DNA of 64,000 nucleotides from Priestia megaterium (GCF_023824195.1 NZ_CP085446.1:44975-108974), one strand, 5' to 3'. Shown: positions 45,964 to 55,499, counted from the first letter of the stretch. Notes: a model not told the origin generated them from the sequence alone. Numbers and translations are program-made.

Positions 45964-47149
45964 GTGGTTTTTTATCATATTTAATGATATAGACAAAGAT
46001 ATCAATGAATTAAATGAATGGTTAATTTCAACTAGACGGAGGTTACATCAAAAACCTGAGATTGCTTTTAATGAGTTCAAAACATCAGAATTGATTTCTG
46101 AATATTTAGAAAAATTTGATATAGAAACTATTCCTAATGTTGCTGGCACAGGTGTAATAGGCATTATCAATAGTGAAATACAAAAGCCTGTAATAGGATT
46201 AAGAGCGGACATGGATGCTTTACCCATCCAAGACCAGAAAACTGTAGAGTATAAGAGTAAAATTTCTAACGTTATGCATGCCTGTGGCCATGATGCACAT
46301 GTAACGATGTTATTAGGAACCGCTTACATCTTATCAAAGTATAAAGATAAAATTAAGGCTAAAATAAAGTTGATTTTTCAACCAGCTGAAGAAGGACCTG
46401 GAGGAGCAAAACCTCTAATTAAAACAGGACATGTAGATGATTTAGACATCATTTTTGCCCAACATGTAGAACCATTTCTTGATGTAGGTACCATAGGGAT
46501 TCAAAACGATAAAGCTATGGCAGCTATTGATAAATTTAATTTGAAATTTAGTGGAAAAGGTGGCCATGGTGCTTACCCTCATCAAACAGTAGATCCAATA
46601 GTTGTTGCTTCCCAAACTATTATGGCATTTCAGGCAGTTATTAGTCGTATGATTAATCCAATGGAGCAGGGGGTTCTAACTATTGGCACCATTAATGGGG
46701 GCTCCAAAAGAAATGTAATTGCAGAAGAGGTTAATTTAGGAGGGACAATAAGGACTTTTTCTCCTGATATACGAAAAGAAATACATCAGAATGTTATCAA
46801 GATTGTAGAAAATATAAGCAGTGCCTATGGTACGAAACATCAGTTAGACTATGAGTTTGGCTATGATCCACTAATAAATGATAAAGATGCTTTGAATGTT
46901 CTTAGAGAATCATTTGCTAATATGAACAGAATACAGCATTTAGAGGTATTAGACCCTGTCATGAGTTCAGAAGATTTCGGATATTATTTATCTAAATTTA
47001 AAGGTTGTCTTTGGTGGATTGGAGCAAAACCAAAAACGCCGTATCCTTTACATAGCCCTCATTTCGATATCAATGAAGATGTACTATCGGTGGGAGTGGA
47101 AGCACTGGTTAAAACAACAATCAATTGCGCTAATATAATAAAGCCGTAA
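45964..47149 (+). pseudogene. M20 family amidohydrolase, start region broken in a T run
   Basis: The frame from a TTG at 46091 gives 352 residues, but homology-like sequence begins earlier (DKDINELNEWLISTRRRLHQ, KPEIAFNEF). No ATG, GTG or TTG is in that frame. Removing one T from the T6 run at 45967-45972 gives a GTG start at 45964 with an AAGGA leader and about 394 residues. The M20D motifs are present: GLRADMDALP, MHACGHDAH, QPAEEGPGG. Family members cleave N-acyl amino acids or aryl amides. Here it may remove a protecting acyl group. The break is probably a sequencing indel. Confidence 0.8.
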
Positions 47150-47162
47150 AGGAGAAATTAAA

Positions 47163-48245
47163 ATGTCTGAAGTATTATTTCATTTTTATGCTCCTACTCA
47201 TGGAGATAGTAAATATATAGGTCAATCTCGGCCTGAGATTAAGGGAACCCCTGAACATATTGTAAAAATAGCCAAAGCTGCTGAAAAAGGTGGATTTGAT
47301 GGGATTTTAATACCAACGGGTCCTAATTGCGCTGATGCCTTTATTACAGCTACCAATATTGTAATCAATACTGAAAACTTAAGGCCTTTAATTGCTATAA
47401 GACCTGGATTTATTTCGCCTACAGTTGCATCAAAGATGGTTTCTACATTAGATGTTTTAAGTAATGGAAGGGTATCATTAAACGTTGTATCCGGTGGGTC
47501 TCCTAAGGAGCTAGCTATGGATGGAGACTTTACTAACCATGATAAAAGATATGAGCGAACAAAAGAGTTTACAGAGATACTAAGAGGGGTGTGGGAAGAC
47601 GACCCTTTCAATTATACCGGAAGATTTTACAAAATAGACAATGCAAAATTTACTCCTGCCCCTTTACAAAAGCCTTATCCAAAACTGTATTTAGGTGGCA
47701 CTTCTGATCCTGCAGTTACCGTTGCTTCAGAATTATTCGATACTTATTTAATGTGGGGAGAGCCTGTTGAAGATGTTAAGGCACAGATTCAAAAGGTAAA
47801 GGAAATGGCTAATATATACAACAGACATGTGAAGTTCGGCATTAGAATAAATATTATAACGGCTTCGAGCGAAAAAGTTGCGTGGGAAAAAGCAGAAAAA
47901 ATAATTAGTCAAGTAAACAAAGATAAAGTCTCTATGTTAAAAGAATATATGGATAATAGTGATTCAATTTCATTAAAGAGAATTCAAAGTTTAAGAGGAA
48001 GAGAATTTGAAGACCCGTGTTTTTGGACTGGTATGACTAGCTATAGATCCGGAAATTCAACAGCTCTCGTTGGATCATACAAACAGGTAGCTGAAAGTTT
48101 AATTAAATATATTAATGTAGGAATTACAGAGTTCATTTTTTCATCTTATCCCCATTTAGAGACGGTATCTGAAATAGGAAAAGAAATCTTACCTAGAATT
48201 AAAAAAGAAGTAAATTATTCAAAAGATGGGAACGTTTATATCTGA
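47163..48245 (+). CDS. LLM-class (SsuD-like) flavin-dependent monooxygenase
   Basis: 360 residues. GGFDGILIPTGPNCADAFIT, LRPLIAIRPGFISPTVASKM and SNGRVSLNVVSGGSPKELA match alkanesulfonate monooxygenase-type luciferase-like enzymes, which need FMNH2 from a separate reductase. AAGGAG precedes the ATG. In this operon it could oxidise phosphonoacetaldehyde to phosphonoacetate or hydroxylate the carbon chain; C-P or C-S cleavage is an alternative. No flavin reductase gene is nearby. Confidence 0.85.
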   Translation: MSEVLFHFYAPTHGDSKYIGQSRPEIKGTPEHIVKIAKAAEKGGFDGILIPTGPNCADAFITATNIVINTENLRPLIAIRPGFISPTVASKMVSTLDVLSNGRVSLNVVSGGSPKELAMDGDFTNHDKRYERTKEFTEILRGVWEDDPFNYTGRFYKIDNAKFTPAPLQKPYPKLYLGGTSDPAVTVASELFDTYLMWGEPVEDVKAQIQKVKEMANIYNRHVKFGIRINIITASSEKVAWEKAEKIISQVNKDKVSMLKEYMDNSDSISLKRIQSLRGREFEDPCFWTGMTSYRSGNSTALVGSYKQVAESLIKYINVGITEFIFSSYPHLETVSEIGKEILPRIKKEVNYSKDGNVYI

Positions 48246-48290
48246 AATTTATAAATTAATAAATATTGAGCTAGAGGAGAGAAGAAAATA

Positions 48291-49175
48291 ATGAAAAAAT
48301 CAACAATGATTAAAGAGTTACTTACAGGAAATAAAGTTATTAAACTTGCAGGTGCCCATGATGCATTGAGTGCAAAAATTGCCGAAAAAAAGGGTTTTGA
48401 TGCTATTTGGGCGAGTGGATTAGGCATCTCCGCTGTAGAAACTGTACCTGATGCAAGTATTTTATCAATGCAGGAATTTCTCAACGCAGCTATATCTATG
48501 AATCAAGCTACTAATATACCGGTTATAGCTGATTGTGATTCAGGATTTGGAAATATACACAATGTGATTCATATGGTGAAAAAATATGAATATGCGGGTA
48601 TCGCAGGAGTATGCATTGAAGATAAAGTTTTTCCAAAGTTGAATAGTTTTTTGTCAGGTAATCAACAGCGTCTTGTAAGTGCAGAAGAGTTTGCTAGTAA
48701 GATTATGGCAGCAAAAGATACTCAAATTGACCCTGATTTCTTAGTTATAGCAAGGGTAGAATCACTTATTGCTGGAGAAAGTATGGAAGATGCTTTGTAC
48801 CGTGCTACTTGTTATGCCGAAGCTGGCGCAGATGCAATATTAATTCATTCCAAGTCTAAGACATCAGATCAAATAGAAGAGTTTTCCAAAAAATGGTCAG
48901 GTCAAGTACCTTTATTTATTGTTCCAACAACGTACCCGAATATAAAGACAAAAGATATAGAGGAAATGGGAGTAAAGGCTGTAGTATACGCTAATCAATC
49001 ATTACGTGCTTCAGTAAAAATGATGGATTATGTCTTAGGTAACATTATTGAACAAGGTTCCAGCTTAAAGGTAGAAGAGGAAATTAGTAAGGTAGAAGAA
49101 ATATTTAATTTACAAGATGTAAATCAAATGAAGATAGATGAAAAAAAGTATAGTCATTCTAATGCTCTTGTTTAA
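48291..49175 (+). CDS. pepM: phosphoenolpyruvate phosphomutase
   Basis: 294 residues of the isocitrate-lyase/PEP-mutase superfamily. The defining motif EDKVFPKLNS (about residues 120-129) is the EDKxxxxxNS signature of true PEP mutases, which distinguishes them from lyases. DCDSGFGN supplies the metal-binding Asp. It converts PEP to phosphonopyruvate, the first step of nearly all phosphonate biosynthesis. It is the last gene of the operon, 45 bases after the monooxygenase, with GGAG-type leader. Confidence 0.93.
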   Translation: MKKSTMIKELLTGNKVIKLAGAHDALSAKIAEKKGFDAIWASGLGISAVETVPDASILSMQEFLNAAISMNQATNIPVIADCDSGFGNIHNVIHMVKKYEYAGIAGVCIEDKVFPKLNSFLSGNQQRLVSAEEFASKIMAAKDTQIDPDFLVIARVESLIAGESMEDALYRATCYAEAGADAILIHSKSKTSDQIEEFSKKWSGQVPLFIVPTTYPNIKTKDIEEMGVKAVVYANQSLRASVKMMDYVLGNIIEQGSSLKVEEEISKVEEIFNLQDVNQMKIDEKKYSHSNALV

Positions 49176-49259
49176 AATATAGTACGATGTATGTGTTTGG
49201 TATTGTGTGGGTATTTACATCCGTCATGTACCTAGGTCTTGAAATTTACCATCTCATTT

Positions 49260-49295
49260 AAAAAGGCAGCCAAAATAATATTTGGCTGCCTTTTT
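49260..49295 (+). terminator. terminator of the phosphonate operon
   Basis: AAAAAGGCAGCCAAA / TTTGGCTGCCTTTTT perfect stem. The bases after it match those after the terminator at 17335. Confidence 0.9.
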
Positions 49296-49387
49296 AGCAA
49301 AATTGAACAACTAGAATTACTGTAGCTTTGGAATAAAGTTTGATAATTTAAAATAAAGTTTGATTAAATTACTGTATTAGATTTAAC

Positions 49388-50248
49388 GGTTCTGGTGCAA
49401 AAATTTCAAAATAACTGCAAGTAATCTCCCAAACTTAGACATACGGATACTAGTACTTTAAAAAAGGACGTGATTAGTATGGAAAAGCAACATTTATTCA
49501 AGTGGAAACATTATCAACCTGACATTATTTTATTAACCATGAGATGGTACCTACGGTACAACCTGAGTTTTCGTGATTTAGTCGAAATGATGGAAGAACG
49601 CGGACTATCTATTGCTCATACAACCATCATGCGTTGGGTTCATCAATATGGTCCTGAATTAGATGAGCGAGTACGCCGTCATCTTAAGTCAACCAACGAT
49701 TCTTGGCGAGTCGATGAGACGTATGTGAAAGTCAAAGGTCAATGGATGTACCTGTATCGTGCAGTCGATTCAGAAGGGAATACCATTGATTTTTATCTAA
49801 GTGAATCAAAAGATAAACAAGCAGCCAAGCGCTTTTTTAAGAAAGCCTTGGCTTTTTCCTATGTTTCTAAACCTCGTGTTATAACAGTAGATAAGAATCC
49901 TGCCTACCCTATAGCGATTCAAGAATTAAAAGAAGAGGAACAGATGCCTGAAGGTATGCAAGTAAGGCAAGTTAGATATCTCAATAATATAGTTGAGCAA
50001 GATCACCGTTTTATTAAGAAGCGAGTTCGTTCTATGCTAGGATTGAAGTCATTCCATACGGCTACTTACATATTGTGTGGCATAGAAGCCATGCATATGA
50101 TTAAAAAGAAACAGACTCACCAAAGGGTGGCTTCTGCCCAAAATCAAAAAGAATTCATCCATAGACTGTTTGGATTAGCTTCATAAGCTAGCAACTTAAA
50201 GGAAACTGTTTCTCTGTGTTTCTAGGAATAGGTTTTTGCACCAGAACC
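49388..50248 (+). mobile_element. IS6-family insertion sequence, right copy (861 bp)
   Basis: Same terminal repeats as the left copy (GGTTCTGGTGCAAAAA at the left; TTTTTGCACCAGAACC at the right). Flanks GATTTAAC and GTTTTTTG do not match each other or those of the left copy. It lies between the phosphonate operon and a truncated MFS gene. Confidence 0.92.
49479..50186 (+). CDS. IS6-family transposase, intact
   Basis: 235 residues from the ATG at 49479. An N-terminal helix-turn-helix region (LSFRDLVEMMEERGLSIAHT) precedes the DDE catalytic domain: VDETYVKVKGQW, TVDKNPAYP and NNIVEQDHRFIKKRVRSMLG. Ends HRLFGLAS. The full length and intact motif imply activity, so the island could still move by replicative transposition or recombination between copies. 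Confidence 0.95.
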   Translation: MEKQHLFKWKHYQPDIILLTMRWYLRYNLSFRDLVEMMEERGLSIAHTTIMRWVHQYGPELDERVRRHLKSTNDSWRVDETYVKVKGQWMYLYRAVDSEGNTIDFYLSESKDKQAAKRFFKKALAFSYVSKPRVITVDKNPAYPIAIQELKEEEQMPEGMQVRQVRYLNNIVEQDHRFIKKRVRSMLGLKSFHTATYILCGIEAMHMIKKKQTHQRVASAQNQKEFIHRLFGLAS

Positions 50249-51024
50249 GTTTTTTGGCACCAACAATAGGAGGAATTTTAGCAGCTTATTTAGGAACTTC
50301 ATCTACTTATATAGTCGTAGGGATACTTTTTCTACTTAGTACCATTAGCTTGTTTTATTTAAAAGAACCTATGTTAAAACAGCAAGAACAAAAGATTCCT
50401 TGGTTAAAACAAGTGCTAATTGGTTATCGCTATTTTTTTAAGCAAAAACAACTGATATGGCTAGGTTTTTTTACTTCTCTTGTTCAATTTAGTGTTGAGG
50501 TAACCATGGTTATTAATGTTCCTTATGTTTTAGAAGAGCTGAAAGGAACTTAGCTTACGTATGGGTTGTTTATGGGAGGCTTTCCATTAGGATACGTAGT
50601 GGGTTCTTTCTTAGTTGGTATGTGGGGAAGTAGAGGAGAACGAAGGTATATAATGCTCTCAGGACTATTGATGGGTGGATTATCTTTTCTTCTGTTGGGG
50701 TTTGTGGAATTTATACCTTTGGCTATTCTATGTGAATTTCTTGGAGGTGTATGTTTCCCATTTTTTAATGTTCATCAAACTACTCTTTATCAGAAAATCA
50801 TTCCTACAGAGTTAATGGGACAAATTTTCTCTGTTCGACTTTTTTGATACGAGTAACTATGCCACTAGGCGTTTTATTTGCTGGTCAGGTAGTTGATCTA
50901 TCTGGAATCCGGCTCTTATATATGATAATTGGAAGTTTAATTATCATTCCTGCTTTATTTGCTCTTACTTTACCTCTCTTTTCATTTCTCAATGAGGAAA
51001 AGAAAGAATTCTCTAACATGTAAA
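50249..51024 (+). pseudogene. MFS_3-type transporter, 5' end replaced by IS; stop and frameshift
   Basis: Protein-like sequence starts at the IS edge (FLAPTIGGILAAYLGTSSTY). A TAG interrupts it at 50551-50553, it resumes as LTYGLFMGGFPLGYVVGSFL, then shifts frame near 50842 in a T run and ends LFSFLNEEKKEFSNM. About half of an MFS protein is left. It belongs to the same group as the MFS gene at 39169, which may have replaced it. Confidence 0.8.
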
Positions 51025-51045
51025 TTAAGTTTAGACGTAAAAAGA

Positions 51046-51076
51046 ATCCTTTGCTCAGCGTAGCAAAGGATTTTCA
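51046..51076 (+). terminator. terminator after MFS pseudogene
   Basis: AATCCTTTGCT / AGCAAAGGATT stem with TTTC tail. Confidence 0.75.
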
Positions 51077-51228
51077 AATTTATTGGAATAGGGGGGATAC
51101 ATTATTAGTCTGACCAGTTTTGTAGATTCATATACATACAAAGTTAAAAATAAATTTTGTAATCGACTCTACTTAGATAGAAATCTAACTTTTTCTTTTA
51201 CTTAAGTTTCATTATTTACACTTTATAA

Positions 51229-51284
51229 CCACGCATGTAAGAAAAGCCCTCAAAATTAATTGAGGGCTTTTCTTACATGTGTGG
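51229..51284. terminator. long bidirectional hairpin
   Basis: A 25-bp nearly perfect stem (CCACGCATGTAAGAAAAGCC arm) around a short AT loop. Together with a small hairpin at about 51396-51424, this fills the gene-free DNA up to 51500. Confidence 0.8.
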
Positions 51285-51499
51285 TTGATCATAGTTGCAT
51301 TTAATAGTTGATAAAAGTGAAATATATACATGTACATATATAAAATATAGTATTAGGTTATAATTTGTCCAGTCAAAAGGTAAGCAAAATAAATAGCTAC
51401 CCCAATACAAATGGAGGTAGCCATTCGAACCAAGGGTTTTGAAATTTCCGACAATTAAATAATATCATATTTTTGCCATATAGACTATATTTTTCCGAA

Positions 51500-51654
51500 A
51501 AGACATATGTATAAAAGGTATGCTTTTTATGCATTTACCTTCCACTTGGGTATCGAGTAAATGCTGTCAGATCAACAATGTATAAAAAGCTGCATACTCT
51601 ATAAAAACTACCCATTTGGAACCCTTACTCCCAGAAGGGTTCTTTTTTGTGGTG
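51500..51654 (+). repeat. copy of the region 4484-4640, ending in a terminator beside a dif-like site
   Basis: Contains TGTATAAAA-type repeats and the terminator CCCTTACTCCCAGAAGGGTT plus T-tract (51618-51648), and runs directly into the XerC arm. The inverted counterpart at 4484 has the same order. Confidence 0.6.
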
Positions 51655-51676
51655 TGTACCGGAAAGAGTGTTTATG
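51655..51676 (+). other. dif-like site, XerC arm to the middle of the XerD arm (intron-split)
   Basis: XerC-like arm TGTACCGGAAA, spacer GAGTGT, then TTATG, where the group II intron starts. The missing TAAACT lies at 54034-54039. The rejoined XerD arm TTATGTAAACT is the same as the B. subtilis dif XerD half as I recall it. Confidence 0.75.
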
Positions 51677-54033
51677 GTGCGACAAGAAGTCGCTTTCTTA
51701 CAGTGTAGCTAACGCTACTCATCTAGACGCGGAGATGATCTCCATCCAAAACGGCATTCTTGGTAACGAGTCTGTCAGTTGCATGAGGAAATGCGGAAAC
51801 AGAGGACAAATGCATGGTCCAGAATACTGCTAGGAGAAGATAGGTATGGTAAACGAAAGTGAAGGTTTGTAAGCTTCGTTACTCTTAGCCCAAGATAATG
51901 CATAGATTGGCTTGGGTCTTGGTAAGAGGAAAAGTAGAATCATAAGGCTACTCTGATGCGTCCCGCATCTTACCCGGAGTAAAGAACCTACCTCCCCCTA
52001 TCGCATCTGTAGAATGTGGAACTTGGTAAGCCCTATGTCATCTGCATAAGCAGTAGGATGACTGCAAAGTCAAACGATGTGGCAGAGGGTATGGGATATG
52101 AGAAAAAGCGAAAGCCGTTACCCTGAAAAGGGACAGGAAAGCAGAAACGTTGTATAACTGGACGGATACTGTCGTCTTTATAGACAATGACAGGCCCGAA
52201 AGAGCGCCTACTTCTCATGGGTCTTCAACACGAAAATAAATTTGTGGCTATCTTTTAACGACAAGGAGCGTGCTGTTATGAATACCTCTCCACGAGCGTC
52301 GGCGCACGTCTCGCATAAAGGTTGGTACTCTATTGATTGGAATACTGTACAAAAATATGTAACGAAGTTACGACAAAGAATTTATCGTGCCGAACAACAG
52401 AATCAACAAAGGAAAGTAAGGAAGCTTCAACGCTTACTCCTTCGGAGTAAAGCAAATCTACTACTTTCTATTCGCAGAGTGACACAACAAAATAACGGTA
52501 AGCGAACACCTGGAGTAGACGGCTACACGGCCTCAAATCCAAACGAACGTATCAAACTTTATCAACAATTAGTTAAATGTAATGTCTTTCAGCATCGCCC
52601 AAAGCCAGCGAAGCGAATGTTTATTCCTAAGAAAAATGGAAAACTAAGACCTCTCGGTATTCCGACAATGCGAGATCGAGTGTACCAAAATGTCGTGAAG
52701 AATGCACTCGAACCGCAATGGGAAGGCAGATTCGAGTCTACCGCCTATGGTTTTCGTCCTAAACGAAGCACACACGATGCTATAAGTAATCTCTTTAACA
52801 AGCTTAACACCAACAGTAAGAAAAAGTGGGTTTTTGAGGGGGATTTCTTAGGATGTTTTGACCACCTCAAACATGATTGGATAGTAGAACAAATATCTAC
52901 GTTTCCAGGAACCCCTCTTATCAAAAGGTGGCTCAAGATGGGATACATAGAGCAGGATATGCTCCGTCCAACAAAGGAAGGAACTCCGCAAGGAGGCATT
53001 GTGTCCCCCCTCCTAGCCAATATCGCCTTATGCGGTATGGAAAAAGAGATTGGTATTATCTATAAAAAGACATACAAACCAAACGGAGGATATAAAATCG
53101 ACCCCAAGTGTAAGATAGGACGTGTTCTCTACGCAGATGACTTCGTCATCGTAACAGAAACGAAGGAACAAGCTGAAAGTATGTATCAAAACCTAATTCC
53201 TTATTTACAAAAACGAGGAATTACACTCAGCACGGATAAAACTAGGGTTACACATATCGAGAATGGGTTCGATTTTCTTGGCTTCTCGCTGCGTCAATAC
53301 AACACAGGACAAGGAAAGAAGTTATTGATCAAACCTAGCAAAGACAGTATCAAAAAAAAGCTAAAAACAAGATAAAAGATACGTTCACAGTAATGAGAGG
53401 ACGACCAGTAAAAGAAATTATACGTGTCTTAAACCCTATTATTAGAGGTTACGGACAGTATTGGAAACATGTCGTTTCCAAAAAGACGTTTAGTTATATG
53501 GACTATTATGTTTTCTCTAAATTAATCAAACATCTTAAACAATTACATCCAAAAAAATCGTGGAAATGGATTACCAGGCGTTATTTTAAGAAGCCCAACC
53601 ACGGTGGAAATGATAAATGGACTCTCACCTGTCCACTTACTAATATTCAATTGTTGAAGATGGCCTGGATTAAAATAGAACGACATGTGATGGTAGCCTA
53701 TAAAAACAGTCCAGATGATCCGAACCTAAAAGGATATTGGGAAAAGCGAGACCGTAAGGTCTTCAATAGCGAAAATACGCTAGATAGGATAAAACTTGCA
53801 AGGAAACAAGGTTACTGTTGCACATTATGTAAACACACTCTACAAAATGGCGAAAAAGTTACTGTACAACACTTAGAAGTTTCTACAGGCAAAGTTGCTA
53901 AATTAGTACATGTACCGTGTATTAAATAAAGAAGTTGTTTGGATAAAAAGAAGGCTTGAGCCGTATGACGGGAAATCTGTCACGTACGGTTCTTAGGGGG
54001 GCGGGCGCTCGTGAGAGTGCCCGCCTACCCGAA
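51677..54033 (+). mobile_element. group II intron with reverse transcriptase, class B-like
   Basis: 5' end GTGCGAC; domains I-IV hold the ORF. Domain V lies at about 53957-53991 (GAGCCGTATGACGGGAAATC... CGTACGGTTC, with AGC triad and GAAA loop). Domain VI is a strong hairpin (GCGGGCGCTC/GAGTGCCCGC) ending in CTACCCGAA. Total 2357 bases. It is the likely parent type of the ORF-less intron at 1522. Confidence 0.85.
52278..53929 (+). CDS. ltrA: group II intron reverse transcriptase/maturase, split by an A-run frameshift
   Basis: ATG at 52278 with AAGGAG. RT domains: RPLGIPTMRDRVYQNVVKNA, AYGFRPKRSTHDAI, GTPQGGIVSPLLANIAL and the catalytic LYADDFVIV. Frame 1 stops at 53375 after KPSKDSIKKKLKTR. 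Adding one A to the A8 run at about 53346-53353 joins it to the next frame (MRGRPVKEIIRVLNPIIRGY). The maturase X domain and a C-terminal HNH-like region (CCTLCKHTLQNGEKV...HVPCIK) follow. The HNH end looks shortened. Probably a sequencing indel; total about 550 residues. Confidence 0.85.
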
Positions 54034-54039
54034 TAAACT
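54034..54039 (+). other. second half of the intron-split dif-like site
   Basis: TAAACT completes the XerD arm. The copy AAACTAGCATT (54035-54045) recurs at 55500-55510, on the other side of IS110. Confidence 0.6.
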
Positions 54040-54045
54040 AGCATT

Positions 54046-55499
54046 CCTGTTTGAAATTACTTGGTGTCTTGAAATAAAAAAGTCCCCTTGATATGATGCA
54101 GAAGGTCATGGCCATGACTTCAATTCATCATTCAAGGAGGACTCTTATGAATTGTACTCAAAACGAAAAGTTAAATCAAGTTACACCCCATACACTGATT
54201 GTCGGGGTAGATATTGCTAAATTTAAGCATGTTGCTCGGGCACAAGATGATCGTGGAAAGATCCTTGGAAAAGCTCTAACCTTCACGAATACAAAAGAAG
54301 GATTTGATGCGTTCTTTGCCTGGTTGGAAGAGATGCAACACAAACATGAGAAAGCCGATGTTCTAGTTGGTATGGAACCTACCGGTCATTACTGGTTAAA
54401 TCTAGCCTATACACTAAAGGAGAGACTTGTCTCCTTCGGAGTCGTTAATCCTCTGCACGTTAAGCGAAGTAAAGAACTTGACGATAACTCTCCAACGAAA
54501 AATGATATCAAGGATGCTAGAGTTATCGCTCAACTGATAAAAGATGGTCGATTTTCTTATCCTCGCTTACCAATGGATCAAGATGCAGAAGTAAAGGCAG
54601 GAATTACAATTAGAAACCAAATTGTAGGTGATTTACAGGCTCTACAAGGACGGATTCATAATTGGCTAGATAAGTATTTTCCAGAGTTTTAACCGTTTTA
54701 AAGACTGGAGTGGAAAGATGGCGTTGGCCACGCTAGAACATATTCCTCTTCCAGTTCAACTTAATCAAACAACACCCGAAAGGGTGGCAGAAATATGGTC
54801 CACGTACGGAGGCGTACAACGCCCAAGCCATAAACGAATACAGCGACTTCAAGAGGCTGCTGGACGTTCAGTAGGATTAACGGTTGGACTACAGATGGCA
54901 CAACGAGAAATAGCCACAAATATCAAACGATATAAGATGCTTAAAGAAGAACTACATGCATTAGAAAAACAATTGGAAGACCTTGTGCTGACCCTGCCGG
55001 GTATTGCTGAAATGCTGACTGTACCTGGTGTTGGGATGGTAACTGTTATTGAACTTTATTCTGAGTTAGGTGATATTAAAAACTTTGAAAATCCACGCCA
55101 AATCTTAAAATACGCGGGATTAAATTTGCGAGAATCCAGCTCAGGAAAGCATAAAGGACAAACACGAATTACCAAACGAGGAAGGGCTAAATTGAGGGCT
55201 TTGCTCTTTCGGACTGTTATGCCCCTTGTTCGACATAATCGAGCCTTTAAGGCTCTGCATCAGTACTATACAACGAGACAAGAAAACCCTTTATGTAAGA
55301 AACAATCACTGATTGTACTTTGTGGGAAGTTAGTTCGTGTTCTACATACTGTAGGTCAGAAACAATGTCCATTTGATGAAGAGCGAATGATACGAGATAT
55401 TCCCCATCTTTCTTTAGCTCTAGGAGCTTAACCTTTGTCCATTAGAAATGAAGCACGGAGTATTTGGGATAAAGCATTTTTCCAGGCATTCGACCTTGC
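54046..55499 (+). mobile_element. IS110-family element next to the dif-like site
   Basis: Flanked by the 11-bp direct repeat AAACTAGCATT (54035-54045 and 55500-55510). IS110 elements lack long terminal inverted repeats and often choose a fixed target. The exact ends are approximate. The non-coding DNA around the gene could encode a bridge RNA. Confidence 0.65.
54147..55431 (+). pseudogene. IS110-family transposase, frameshifted in a T run
   Basis: ATG at 54147 with AAGGAGGAC. The N-terminal RuvC-like DEDD domain has VGVDIAKFKHVARAQD and VGMEPTGHYWLNLAYTL. The frame stops at 54692 after FPEF. Removing one T from the T4 run (TTTTAAC) joins it to NRFKDWSGKMALATLEHIPL. The C-terminal Tnp domain has LTVPGVGMVTVIELYSELGD and KYAGLNLRESSSGKHKGQTR, with the catalytic Ser region. 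About 428 residues. Probably intact in vivo. Confidence 0.88.

Noticed and set aside
52745..53065. Frames on both strands within the intron reverse transcriptase
   Set aside because: Overlapped by the RT with all its conserved motifs.
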